The notes below the pieces were generated by a model that saw only the letters and a program-made list of their open reading frames with translations, had not been told where the DNA came from and searched no databases. From Chitinophaga varians (lineage in GTDB: Bacteria; Bacteroidota; Bacteroidia; Chitinophagales; Chitinophagaceae): a DNA stretch of 64,000 bases. The stretch is from contig NZ_JABAIA010000002.1 of the NCBI RefSeq assembly GCF_012641275.1, positions 558,001-622,000 on the forward strand, read 5' to 3'. Shown here piece by piece: positions 34,587 through 43,242 of the stretch (positions are counted from its first letter, which is position 1; each line of letters opens with the position of its first letter). The position numbers and the translations under genes were made by a program.

Positions 34587-35015
34587 ATGGACTCAATAAC
34601 CGAATGCACCGAATTCCCGGTGAAGTTTAACGAAGTGGATTCACTGAGCATAGTCTGGCATGGCCACTATGTAAGGTATTTTGAAGACGGAAGAGAGGCT
34701 TTCGGTGAAAAGTACGCTTTACGTTACCTGGATATTTTTAATGCCGGATTTACAGCGCCGGTAGTGAATATACAGTGCGACTATAAACGCCCGCTGCGTT
34801 ATGGCGATCGCGTAAAGGTGGAAACCACCTTCGTGGACGACCTCGCGGCGAAGATCAGATTTAACTATGTGCTTTCCAATCCCGTTACCGGTGAAATCAT
34901 CGCAAAAGGATCTACTGTGCAGGTGTTCCTGGACAAAGACACCGAACTGCTGCAGTTGACCACACCGGCTTTTTTTAACGAATGGAAAAAAAGACACCTG
35001 AATAACCACCTATAG
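34587..35015 (+). CDS. Acyl-CoA/ACP thioesterase, 4HBT hot-dog family
   Basis: A 142-residue thioesterase with the 4-hydroxybenzoyl-CoA thioesterase motif VKFNEVDSLSIVWHGHYVRYFEDGREA, where Asp18 is the expected catalytic residue. Aryl-polyene clusters usually contain such an enzyme, either for release of the chain or for clearing mis-primed carriers. It starts just after the 25-bp inverted repeat and is followed 6 bp later by KAS 2. Confidence 0.9.
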   Translation: MDSITECTEFPVKFNEVDSLSIVWHGHYVRYFEDGREAFGEKYALRYLDIFNAGFTAPVVNIQCDYKRPLRYGDRVKVETTFVDDLAAKIRFNYVLSNPVTGEIIAKGSTVQVFLDKDTELLQLTTPAFFNEWKKRHLNNHL

Positions 35016-35021
35016 AAAAGG

Positions 35022-36206
35022 ATGATGGTCTTTGTAGTTGCAGATAATATTGTTGGGCCGCTGGGCGTGAATACGGATGAAAATTTTGAACAGGTCATCC
35101 GGGGCAATAGCGGCATCCGTTTACAGGACCGTGAAGATTATGGCCCTGCGCCCTTCCATGGTGCCATGATGCCCCATGATATGCTGGAGAGAGCTATCCG
35201 CGGGCTTAACCTTGAAGACTATACGAAATTTGAACAGCTGGTGATCGCTTCCGTTACGGAAGCGTTGTCACATACAGCCATAAGCCTGTCAGATCCCCGC
35301 ACAGGGCTGATTATTTCCACCACAAAAGGAAACATTGAATTGCTGGAGCAGCAGGAGGAAGGTGTGGTACCTCCGCCTGAGCAGCTGCAGCCTGCCGCTA
35401 CGGCACGTAAAATAGCCGCACGCCTTGGTGCCGTGAATACCCCAATGGTGATCAGCAGCGCCTGTATATCCGGACTGGTGGCTATTTTAACCGGTCAACG
35501 CCTGATCGCTTCCGGCAAATACGATCACGTAGTGGTAACGGGCGCCGATGTGCTCACCCGCTTTGTATTGTCCGGTTTTCAATCCTTCCAGGCGGTGAGC
35601 GCAGTGCCCTGCCGGCCTTTCGATGCTGACCGTACGGGCGTATCGTTGGGAGAAGCAGCGGCCACCATGGTGCTCAGCAAAGACCCCCGCCACGCCACAA
35701 TAGTACTGGGCGCCGGTGCTATCAGCAACGACGCCAATCATATTTCCGGCCCTTCCCGCACCGGCCTGGAGCTGGCTGCTGCCATGCAACTGGCCCTCAA
35801 AGGCAGCGGTCTTCAACCGGAAGATATCGGGTTTGTATCAGCACATGGCACCGCCACGCTCTACAACGATGAGATGGAAGCCAAAGCCCTGCATCACGCA
35901 GGACTGGCAGCAGTGCCGGTCAACAGCCTCAAAGGCTACTATGGCCACACCCTCGGCGCCGCCGGGCTGGTAGAAGCCATTATCAGTGTAAAAGCCATGA
36001 AAAACGGCGTTATACTGCCAACCAAAGGATACGAGACACCCGGTGTCAGTATGCCTGTCAACGTTAGCAACACCCTGCGCCAACAACCGTCCCGCCACTT
36101 CCTCAAAACAGTGTCCGGCTTCGGTGGTTGCAATGCAGCCATGATATTCAGTACTTACGAATCACGAATGACGAATGACGAATTGGGCGCCAATGCTCAT
36201 TCATAA
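35022..36206 (+). CDS. 3-oxoacyl-ACP synthase, catalytically complete, with repeat-encoded C-terminal tail (KAS 2)
   Basis: A 394-residue ketosynthase with an intact triad: Cys148 in ISSACISG, His275 in SAHGTATLYND and His309 in LKGYYGHTLGAAG. The glycine-rich end SGFGGCNAAMIF finishes the fold at about residue 377. The next residues, about 378-388 (TYESRMTNDEL), are encoded by the left arm of the dispersed repeat, and six more bring the frame to the stop. The natural stop codon was therefore probably replaced by a repeat insertion. A second ATG is one codon downstream. Function is likely polyene elongation. Confidence 0.9.
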   Translation: MMVFVVADNIVGPLGVNTDENFEQVIRGNSGIRLQDREDYGPAPFHGAMMPHDMLERAIRGLNLEDYTKFEQLVIASVTEALSHTAISLSDPRTGLIISTTKGNIELLEQQEEGVVPPPEQLQPAATARKIAARLGAVNTPMVISSACISGLVAILTGQRLIASGKYDHVVVTGADVLTRFVLSGFQSFQAVSAVPCRPFDADRTGVSLGEAAATMVLSKDPRHATIVLGAGAISNDANHISGPSRTGLELAAAMQLALKGSGLQPEDIGFVSAHGTATLYNDEMEAKALHHAGLAAVPVNSLKGYYGHTLGAAGLVEAIISVKAMKNGVILPTKGYETPGVSMPVNVSNTLRQQPSRHFLKTVSGFGGCNAAMIFSTYESRMTNDELGANAHS

Positions 36207-36245
36207 GTCAATCCTAATTCGTCATTCGTAGTTCGTCATTCGTAA
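36155..36245. repeat. Imperfect 30-bp inverted repeat, left arm inside KAS 2
   Basis: Arms at 36155-36184 and 36216-36245 match over 27 of 30 bases as reverse complements, with a 31-base loop. Units read ACGAATGACGAATT. The left arm and most of the loop are translated as the tail of KAS 2; the right arm ends 13 bp before the methyltransferase start. Confidence 0.85.
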
Positions 36246-36258
36246 TTTTTCAAGATTT

Positions 36259-37320
36259 ATGTTTAACAAGGAAACGAAAACAGCATTACAGGCAAAAGAA
36301 GCAGCATTGTGGCTGGCCTTCGCTCCCATAGCTTTCCAGGCTACGAGGGCGCTGCGCGACATGGGCATTCTGAAAGCAGTGAGTGACAGCGGATCTGCGG
36401 GCATCACCATTGAGGAGATAATGGAAAAAACCAATATGAACCGCTACGCAGTGAGGGTATTGCTGGAAGCCGGTTTGGGCATGGAACTGGTGATCGTGAA
36501 CGATAAAAAATATACGCTGACCAAAACCGGGTATTTTATCCTGCATGATCAGCTGACCCGCATCAACATGGACTTTACGCAGGATATCTGCTATAAAGGC
36601 ATGTACCACCTGGAAGACAGTCTCCGCAACGGTAAACCGGAAGGCCTGAAAGAACTGGGCCCCTGGGACACTATCTACCCCGGCCTGTCCCTACTGCCTC
36701 CTGCGGTAGGCAAAAGCTGGTTCGACTTTGACCACTACTACTCCGACCTCGCCACACCCGGCGCACTGGACATCGTTTTTGAAAACAAACCCAAACGCCT
36801 GCTCGATATCGGCGGCAATACCGGTAAATGGGCGCTGGCATGTACCGCCAAAGACCCCGAAGTGGAAGTGACCATCTTCGATATCCCCGGTCAGGCCAAT
36901 ATTGCGCAGCAGAAAATGAAAGATGCCGGCGTGGCAGACCGTGTGCATTTCCATATCGCTAACATCCTGCATGAGGAAATCCCTTTCCCTAAAGGATTTG
37001 ACGCCATCTGGATGAGCCAGTTCCTCGACTGCTTCTCTGAAGCTGAAATCGTGTCCATCCTTTCCCGTTGCCGCGAAGCGCTCAATGACAACGGTACCAT
37101 CTATATCCTGGAGCCGTTCTGGAACCGCCAGCAGTTTAAATCAGCCGCTTTCTGCCTTCAGCAGACGTCCCTGTATTTTACCGCCATGGCAAATGGTAAC
37201 AGCCAGATGTACCACACGGACGATTTCTTTAAGTGCATCACCGATGCCGGGCTGGTGGTAGCGGAAGAGAATGATAAGATGGGACTGAATTACACGCTGT
37301 TAAAAGTTAGAAAACCATAA
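36259..37320 (+). CDS. O-methyltransferase (SAM-dependent, dimerising type)
   Basis: A 353-residue enzyme. Residues 1-100 form a winged-helix dimerisation domain (ITIEEIMEKTNMNRYAVRVLLEAGL). The catalytic domain has motif I RLLDIGGNTGKWALA (about 180-194), VTIFDIPGQ and FDAIWMSQFLDCF. This resembles O-methyltransferases of polyketide tailoring. In a flexirubin-type product it could methylate the aryl ring or hydroxyl. A repeat array precedes it and a low-complexity gap follows. Confidence 0.88.
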   Translation: MFNKETKTALQAKEAALWLAFAPIAFQATRALRDMGILKAVSDSGSAGITIEEIMEKTNMNRYAVRVLLEAGLGMELVIVNDKKYTLTKTGYFILHDQLTRINMDFTQDICYKGMYHLEDSLRNGKPEGLKELGPWDTIYPGLSLLPPAVGKSWFDFDHYYSDLATPGALDIVFENKPKRLLDIGGNTGKWALACTAKDPEVEVTIFDIPGQANIAQQKMKDAGVADRVHFHIANILHEEIPFPKGFDAIWMSQFLDCFSEAEIVSILSRCREALNDNGTIYILEPFWNRQQFKSAAFCLQQTSLYFTAMANGNSQMYHTDDFFKCITDAGLVVAEENDKMGLNYTLLKVRKP

Positions 37321-37405
37321 AAACAATTTTCGATTTTTTGATTTTGGAATTTTTGATTTCAGAATCCCCAAAATCGGAAATCCCCAAATTCCTAAATCGT
37401 AAATG
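37321..37405. repeat. Low-complexity TTTTTGATTT/AAATCGGAAAT gap, imperfect inverted repeat
   Basis: The gap before the halogenase consists of units near GATTTTTTGATTTTGG on the left and CCCCAAAATCGGAAAT on the right, which pair imperfectly. The last bases supply an ATG (37403) in frame with the halogenase. It is a degenerate member of the repeat family. Confidence 0.6.
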
Positions 37406-37414
37406 TTTTACCGT

Positions 37415-38671
37415 ATGAAAACTGAACAAGTAGATGTTTTAGTGATAGGTGCGGGACCTGCCGGAACAGTAGCGGCGTCTATTATCCACCAGGCAGGTTA
37501 CAAAGTGAAAATCGTTGAAAAGATGAAATTTCCCCGCTTCGTGATCGGGGAGAGCCTGCTGCCACGCAGTATGGACGCTTTGAATGAAGCCGGTTTCATC
37601 GATGCCATTAAAGCCAAAGGTTTTCAGGAAAAATTCGGTGCCAAGTTCGTTAAAGGCGACGCGCTTTGTGACTTTACTTTCAAAGAGCAATACACCCCCG
37701 GCTGGACCTGGACCTGGCAGGTGACCAGGGCCGATTTCGATAAAACACTGGCAGATACCGTGGAAAGTATGGGCGTACCGGTTTCTTACGAAACTACGGT
37801 AACGGATATACGTTTTAACGGGTCCGATTCCGTGACCACCATAGAAGACAAAGACGGGAACAGATCCACCATCGAAGCCCGCTTCATCGTGGATGGCAGC
37901 GGTTATGGCCGGGTAATTCCCCGCTTGTTCAACCTGGAAAAAAACTCCAACCTTCAGCCGCGTAAAGCGCTCTTCGCTCATACAAAAGACGTACGTCGCT
38001 CTATGGCCGATGAACCTAACCGTATCACAGCGGTGGTGCATAAAAAAGGCGTCTGGATCTGGATCATCCCGTTCTCTACCGGCGTTACTTCCGTCGGTTT
38101 TGTGGGCGATCCGGAGTTTTTTGCGCAATATCCCGGTACCGACGAGGAAGTATACCGTGCCCTGCTGGAAGCAGAACCCTATACCCGCGAACGTTTCCGT
38201 GACGTGGAACTGGTATTTGAGCCCAGAGTGCTCCAGTCCTGGTCTGCCACCACCGATAAGTTTTATGGAGATGGTTTTGTGCTGACCGGCAACGTGACAG
38301 AATTTTTGGACCCGATTTTCTCTTCTGGCGTAACTTTGGCCTGCGTTTCCAGCCAGACCGCCGCTAAACTGGTGATCAGAAAACTGCGGGGAGAAGAAGT
38401 GGACTGGGAAAAAGAATACATGGAGCCCACCCTGCAGGGAGTAAATACCTTCCGTTCCTATGTCATGGCATGGTACGAAGGCACGCTGGACACCATTTTC
38501 TTTAAAAAAGACGCCGACCCGGTGATCAAAGGACAAATCTGTTCCGTATTGGCAGGATATGTCTGGGACATGAGCAACCCGTTTGTGAAAAACCACGACA
38601 CGGCACTGAAACGCCTGGCCCGGACCATAGAATTAACAGAAAAATTAAAAAGCAGTTCAGAGATTGAATAG
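37415..38671 (+). CDS. Flavin-dependent halogenase-like monooxygenase
   Basis: A 418-residue FAD protein. It has the dinucleotide motif VIGAGPAGT near the start, the halogenase-typical PRFVIGESLLPRS, and the WxWxIP motif in GVWIWIIPFS that distinguishes halogenases from simple hydroxylases; FLDPIFSSGV is the flavin-contacting loop. Chlorinated flexirubins are known from Chitinophaga, so ring chlorination fits. The ATG at 37403 lies in repeat DNA; ATG 37415 (MKTEQVDVLVIGAG) is preferred. Geranylgeranyl-reductase-like activity is a weaker alternative. Confidence 0.85.
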   Translation: MKTEQVDVLVIGAGPAGTVAASIIHQAGYKVKIVEKMKFPRFVIGESLLPRSMDALNEAGFIDAIKAKGFQEKFGAKFVKGDALCDFTFKEQYTPGWTWTWQVTRADFDKTLADTVESMGVPVSYETTVTDIRFNGSDSVTTIEDKDGNRSTIEARFIVDGSGYGRVIPRLFNLEKNSNLQPRKALFAHTKDVRRSMADEPNRITAVVHKKGVWIWIIPFSTGVTSVGFVGDPEFFAQYPGTDEEVYRALLEAEPYTRERFRDVELVFEPRVLQSWSATTDKFYGDGFVLTGNVTEFLDPIFSSGVTLACVSSQTAAKLVIRKLRGEEVDWEKEYMEPTLQGVNTFRSYVMAWYEGTLDTIFFKKDADPVIKGQICSVLAGYVWDMSNPFVKNHDTALKRLARTIELTEKLKSSSEIE

Positions 38672-39290
38672 CGCGGAAGCATATATTACAGGAAGTTGTA
38701 TCATACGGCATCACGGTATCTGGTTAAACGGAGCGTTGCTGTGGGAAGCCGACCGGAGCATGGACTTACAGGAATGGCTGCGGGCAGGATATGACCGGTT
38801 TTCCGGGCAGTATCCCAAGTTCCATAAGATGGACGCTCTCAGTAAACTGGGATGGCTGGCGGCGGAAGTGCTGCTCAAACATGCCCCTGTACAGGCACTG
38901 CCGCCTGAAGCAGTGGGAATGGTGTTGTCTAACCGCAGTGGCAGCCTGGATACCGACATCCGCTACTATGCCACCGTGAAGGATATCGCCAGCCCGGCCC
39001 TTTTCGTATATACCCTCCCCAACATTGTGATGGGGGAAATCTGCATCCGGCATGGTTTTAAAGGAGAGAATATCTTCTTCGTGTCTGAAAATTTTGATGC
39101 AGAACTGATGAGCAGTTACCCTGCGCAACTGCTCGCCACCACGCCGTTGCAGGCCTGCCTCTGCGGTTGGGTGGAAGTGATGGGCGACGATTACGAAGTG
39201 GCCCTGTTCCTGCTGGAGAAAACGCCGAAGGGGCAGGCCAGTCCGGCAACAGCCGAGGCACTGAACGAACGCTATAAAATATCTACATAA
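38664..39290 (+). CDS. Degenerate ketosynthase N-terminal-like protein (ApeC-like), TTG start
   Basis: A 208-residue protein, half the length of a ketosynthase, resembling the Ketoacyl-synt_2 type small proteins of aryl-polyene clusters. The region FKGENIFFVSENFDAEL occupies the place of the active-site cysteine loop, and no Cys is there; His residues of the triad are missing because the C-terminal half is absent. It probably acts as a non-catalytic partner. The only workable start is TTG at 38664, overlapping the halogenase stop by 8 bp; the next Met is 32 codons later, inside the domain. Confidence 0.78.
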   Translation: MNSAEAYITGSCIIRHHGIWLNGALLWEADRSMDLQEWLRAGYDRFSGQYPKFHKMDALSKLGWLAAEVLLKHAPVQALPPEAVGMVLSNRSGSLDTDIRYYATVKDIASPALFVYTLPNIVMGEICIRHGFKGENIFFVSENFDAELMSSYPAQLLATTPLQACLCGWVEVMGDDYEVALFLLEKTPKGQASPATAEALNERYKIST

Positions 39291-39308
39291 CAAAATATCA
39301 ACATCGTA

Positions 39309-39572
39309 ATGGAACAGCTGATGGCAGATCTGAAAAAACAGATCATCGAACAATTGAATTTGCAGGAAGTAACACCGGAAAGCATCGGTAACGATGAACC
39401 GTTGTTTAAAGAAGGGCTGGGTCTCGATTCTATCGATGCGCTGGAACTGATCGTATTGCTGCAACAGCACTATAACATCCGTATCGCCAATCCAGAACAG
39501 GGACCGGAGATTTTTTACTCCATCCGTTCCATGGCGGAATTTATTGTAGCTCAACAAACAGCCAAAGCATGA
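39309..39572 (+). CDS. Acyl carrier protein 2
   Basis: An 87-residue ACP with phosphopantetheine Ser41 in GLGLDSIDALELI. It is a different subtype from ACP 1 (DSLDYIDM versus DSIDALELI), so the two may serve starter loading and elongation separately. The stop overlaps the KAS 3 start by 4 bp. Confidence 0.95.
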   Translation: MEQLMADLKKQIIEQLNLQEVTPESIGNDEPLFKEGLGLDSIDALELIVLLQQHYNIRIANPEQGPEIFYSIRSMAEFIVAQQTAKA

Positions 39573-40762
39573 GTGAAAAGGTGTGGATAGCGGGTGGCGG
39601 CGTCATCAGCGGCATAGGCCTGAACTTGCGTGAATGCCTGCGGGCTTTCCGTGAGATGGAACCAGGCATGGGTGCCATGAAATACCTGTCATCTGTGCAC
39701 CGTCATACTTTCCCGGTAGCGGAGGTAAAAGCAGATAATGAGACGCTGGCGGATATGGCCGGGTTACCGGAAAATATCAGCCGTACCGCGCTGCTCAGCC
39801 TGATCGCCGCGAAGGAAGCATGGCAATCGTCCGGACTGGACGATATCTCCCGCTACCGCGTCGGATTTGTGTCCGGCAATACGGTTGGCGGTATGGACAA
39901 AACGGAAGACTTTTTCGCGGAATATCTGGCAGACAACCGTAAAGGCCGTCTGCATCAGGTGATGCACCATGAATGCGGCAGCGTCACCGAAATAGTGGCC
40001 GATGCCATGGGCATCCGGCATCATGTGTCTACCATCAGCACGGCATGCTCTTCCGGCGCCAACGCGCTGATGTACGGCTACCGCCTGATACGCAATAATA
40101 TCGTGGACGTAGTGATAGCCGGCGGTACAGACGCGTTGACCCGTTTTACGCTCAACGGTTTTAATACCCTCATGATCCTCGACCAGCAGCCTTGCCGCCC
40201 TTTCGATGAAACCCGCACCGGGCTTAATCTGGGCGAAGGCGCCGGTTACGTGGTGCTGGTGTCCGACAGCCTGGCTGCACAGCTGCAGCCCTGGTGCCGC
40301 CTCAGCGGTTTCGCCAATGCCAATGACGCCTACCACCAGACGGCCTCGTCGCCCGACGGCACCGGCAATTACATGGCGATGAAAGGCGCGCTGGACATGA
40401 GCGGCCTGCAACCACAGCAGATAGGGTATATCAACCTGCACGGTACCGGTACCGGCAACAACGATGTGTCGGAAGGCATTGCCATCAACCGCATCTTTGC
40501 ACCGCATTTCCCGGCCATGAGCTCCACCAAATCATTCACAGGGCATACCCTGGGCGCCAGTGGCGGTATTGAAGCGGTATTATCGGCTGTTTCCGTGAAA
40601 GAAGGTATTATCTATCCTAATGCACGTTTTGAGCACCAGATGAAGGAACTGCCGTTTACACCGGCCACCACCTGGTCTGAAGGCAATGACCTCCGCCATG
40701 TGATGTCCAACTCCTTCGGTTTTGGTGGTAACTGTTCCAGCCTGGTTTTTTCCAGCTTTTAG
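39569..40762 (+). CDS. 3-oxoacyl-ACP synthase, catalytically complete (KAS 3)
   Basis: A 397-residue ketosynthase with Cys160 in STACSSGANAL, the His motif NLHGTGTGNND and KSFTGHTLGASGG, and C-terminal SNSFGFGGNCSS. It overlaps ACP 2 by 4 bp and is followed 15 bp later by a degenerate ketosynthase, an order that suggests a KAS/chain-length-factor heterodimer as in aryl-polyene and type II polyketide systems. It is the best candidate for the main polyene elongating enzyme. Confidence 0.93.
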   Translation: MSEKVWIAGGGVISGIGLNLRECLRAFREMEPGMGAMKYLSSVHRHTFPVAEVKADNETLADMAGLPENISRTALLSLIAAKEAWQSSGLDDISRYRVGFVSGNTVGGMDKTEDFFAEYLADNRKGRLHQVMHHECGSVTEIVADAMGIRHHVSTISTACSSGANALMYGYRLIRNNIVDVVIAGGTDALTRFTLNGFNTLMILDQQPCRPFDETRTGLNLGEGAGYVVLVSDSLAAQLQPWCRLSGFANANDAYHQTASSPDGTGNYMAMKGALDMSGLQPQQIGYINLHGTGTGNNDVSEGIAINRIFAPHFPAMSSTKSFTGHTLGASGGIEAVLSAVSVKEGIIYPNARFEHQMKELPFTPATTWSEGNDLRHVMSNSFGFGGNCSSLVFSSF

Positions 40763-40777
40763 TGATTAAATGAGAGT

Positions 40778-41848
40778 ATGTTGACGATCTATATAAACGG
40801 CACCGGTTGTATTTCTCCGCAGGAAACGGCGGTAGGAGGACCTTTGCTGGCCGGTCTGCGCGAATACGAACAGGTAAGGCTGGCAACAGTAGACCCGGAC
40901 TATAAACAGTGGATCGATGTAAAACAGATCCGCCGCATGAGCCGTGTGGTGAAAATGGGCGTGGGCGCGGCCAATCTCAGCCTGCAGGCTGCCGGTATCA
41001 CCCAGCCTGATGCCATCGTGACCGGCACTGCTTACGGTTGCCTCGACGACACCGGCGTGTTCCTGACCAAAATGGTGAATCAACAGGAGGAAATGCTGAC
41101 GCCGACTGCCTTCATCCAAAGCACACACAATACCGTAGGCGGACAGATAGCGCTGCTGCTGGGCTGCCACGGCTATAACAACACCTTCGTGCACCGCGGC
41201 TTCTCTTTCGAAAATGCCCTGCTGGACACGGTGATGATGCTACGCGAAGGCAGCGCGCAAAATATACTGGTCGGCGGACTGGATGAGCTCACCCAGCACA
41301 GCTATCAGATACTGTCCCGCTTCGGGCTGTATAAAAAAGAACCGGTGAAAACCATGGAGCTGCTGAAAAGCCCTACCCGTGGCACTATCGCGGGAGAAGG
41401 CGCCGCTTTCTTCACCCTCGGAACCAAGCCGGGAGAACATACGGCGGCTGAACTGACCGGCATCAGCACGCTTTACAAACCCATGTGGGAAGGAGAGGTG
41501 ATTGGCCATATCATGAAGTTCCTCGAAGACAATAGCTGCACCCCCAACGATATTGACCTGCTGATTACCGGCAGAAACGGCGACATTGACCAGGACGACA
41601 TCTATGAAGAAGTAGTGGAAGCATTGTTCCCCGAACATCCGGAAGCGAGCTTCAAACACCTCTGCGGTGAATACCCGACTGCGGCTGGTTTCGGCATGTG
41701 GCTGGCCAATGGTATCCTGGCAGACCAGGCAGTACCGGAGGCAGCGATGTTCTATGGTAAAGCACCCGGCAGCATTAAAAAAATATTATTGTATAACCAT
41801 CATCAGGGCACCCATCACTCCCTGATTTTGCTCTCTCATGTTGAATAA
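40778..41848 (+). CDS. Degenerate ketosynthase, chain-length-factor-like
   Basis: A 356-residue thiolase-fold protein aligned to KAS enzymes but without their triad: the cysteine loop reads NNTFVHRGFSFENALLD, the first His motif is replaced by ITGRNGDIDQDD, and the last is KHLCGEYPTAAG with Glu in place of His. General shape, including GTAYGCLDD and the AGEGAAFFTL strand, is kept. A non-catalytic partner that sets chain length, as CLF does for KAS, is likely. It starts 15 bp after KAS 3 and overlaps the deacetylase by 11 bp. Confidence 0.82.
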   Translation: MLTIYINGTGCISPQETAVGGPLLAGLREYEQVRLATVDPDYKQWIDVKQIRRMSRVVKMGVGAANLSLQAAGITQPDAIVTGTAYGCLDDTGVFLTKMVNQQEEMLTPTAFIQSTHNTVGGQIALLLGCHGYNNTFVHRGFSFENALLDTVMMLREGSAQNILVGGLDELTQHSYQILSRFGLYKKEPVKTMELLKSPTRGTIAGEGAAFFTLGTKPGEHTAAELTGISTLYKPMWEGEVIGHIMKFLEDNSCTPNDIDLLITGRNGDIDQDDIYEEVVEALFPEHPEASFKHLCGEYPTAAGFGMWLANGILADQAVPEAAMFYGKAPGSIKKILLYNHHQGTHHSLILLSHVE

Positions 41849-42617
41849 CCGGACCGCAAATATCATCCTTCTCACAGGCGTGGCCGTAGTGCTGGGCATC
41901 AGATTGTCCGGCCTGTACCCCTTATCGCTCTGGTGGCTGGTATTGCCGCTGCTGTTGTTACTGCCTTTTTATATCAGGGGCGCAATGAACATCCGCTCGG
42001 ATTTCTTCATCAAAACCATCTGTGCCGCGCCCACTACTGAAAATGTGGTGGCGCTCTCCTTCGACGACGGACCGGAAGAGACGCATACGCCGCAGATCCT
42101 CGATATCCTCGATGAACACCAGGTGAAAGCTGCTTTTTTCTGCATCGGGAAAAATATCGAAGGCAATGCCCACTTACTGCAACGTATACACGCAGAAGGT
42201 CATGTAATCGGTAACCATACCTATTCGCATGATTTCTGGTTTGATATGTATACCAGCAGTACCATGGGAAAAGACATGGAAAAGATGGACACTGTGACCA
42301 TCAACGCCACAGGATTGCAACCGCGCCTGTTCCGCCCGCCATATGGGGTCACCAATCCCAACCTGGCAAGGGCCATCAGAAAAAACAATTATCTGCCCGT
42401 GGGCTGGAGCATCCGCTCTATGGACACCATGGCCACAGATGAAAATAAATTGTTGCAGAAAATCATGTCGGAACTGCATCCCGGTGCGGTCATCCTGTTG
42501 CATGACACCTGCAGCATCACTGCCAGTATCCTGCCCCGGCTGATCAGCGCCATCAAAGCGGAAGGGTACCGGCTGGAAAGAATGGATAAAATGTTAAAAG
42601 TGCCAGCTTATGTGTAA
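41838..42617 (+). CDS. Membrane-anchored polysaccharide deacetylase (NodB-like)
   Basis: A 259-residue protein with one or two N-terminal transmembrane helices (about 7-48) and a NodB domain. Motifs are LSFDDGP (metal/base Asp), GNHTYSHDF (metal His pair), RPPYGV and ILLHDT. NodB enzymes remove N- or O-acetyl groups from carbohydrates. A sugar-modifying enzyme here matches the GT2 gene downstream: both could act on a sugar attached to, or exported with, the polyene lipid. This is inference. The stop overlaps the LolA-like start by 8 bp. Confidence 0.88.
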   Translation: MLNNRTANIILLTGVAVVLGIRLSGLYPLSLWWLVLPLLLLLPFYIRGAMNIRSDFFIKTICAAPTTENVVALSFDDGPEETHTPQILDILDEHQVKAAFFCIGKNIEGNAHLLQRIHAEGHVIGNHTYSHDFWFDMYTSSTMGKDMEKMDTVTINATGLQPRLFRPPYGVTNPNLARAIRKNNYLPVGWSIRSMDTMATDENKLLQKIMSELHPGAVILLHDTCSITASILPRLISAIKAEGYRLERMDKMLKVPAYV

Positions 42618-43242
42618 ATGGATAATGATATGCATGATTTCACTGCTGTCGTTGCAACTGCAGGCGCAGTCAGGTTTTAAACCGGTCGCCGACCTGTCGG
42701 CCGTAAAAAAGGAGTTCGCCAGGGCCGCTCAACAGACGCAGAGCATTCAGTGCGATTTTGTGCAGGAGAAAAACCTGAGCATGCTCTCCGATAAAATCAC
42801 TTCGAAAGGGAAATTCTGGTTCAAGCGGGAGAATAAAGTCCGCATGGAATACCAGCAGCCTTCTTACTACCTGCTGGTCATGAATGGAAAAGACATCCGT
42901 ATCAAAGACGCCCAGAAAGAAAGTAAAGTATCCGGCAAAAACAACAAACTGTTTGAACAGATCAATAAAATAACGGTGGACTGTGTACGCGGCACCGTGC
43001 TGGACAATACAGATTTTACCACCAAAGCATACGAAAACGCACAGAGCTACCGCCTGGAGATGGTGCCTGTGAACAAGGCCATGGCCGGTTATTTCAAGAT
43101 GATCACCCTGGTGGTGGACAAAAAAGATTTTACAGTGTCGGGCATCACCATGGCAGAACCATCCGGTGATGATACGAACATCAGCTTTTTACATAAACAA
43201 GTGAATGCGAATATTCCGGATGCGGTATTTGTGGTTAAATAG
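42610..43242 (+). CDS. LolA-like outer-membrane lipoprotein carrier
   Basis: A 210-residue protein with signal peptide (LQLQA-QSG, residue 19) and LolA-type half-barrel signatures: SIQCDFVQEKNLSMLSDKITSKGKFWFKRENKVRMEY. LolA carries lipoproteins across the periplasm, and LolA-like genes occur in aryl-polyene clusters where they may carry the polyene lipid. It overlaps the deacetylase by 8 bp and the next lipoprotein gene by 38 bp. Confidence 0.9.
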   Translation: MCKWIMICMISLLSLQLQAQSGFKPVADLSAVKKEFARAAQQTQSIQCDFVQEKNLSMLSDKITSKGKFWFKRENKVRMEYQQPSYYLLVMNGKDIRIKDAQKESKVSGKNNKLFEQINKITVDCVRGTVLDNTDFTTKAYENAQSYRLEMVPVNKAMAGYFKMITLVVDKKDFTVSGITMAEPSGDDTNISFLHKQVNANIPDAVFVVK

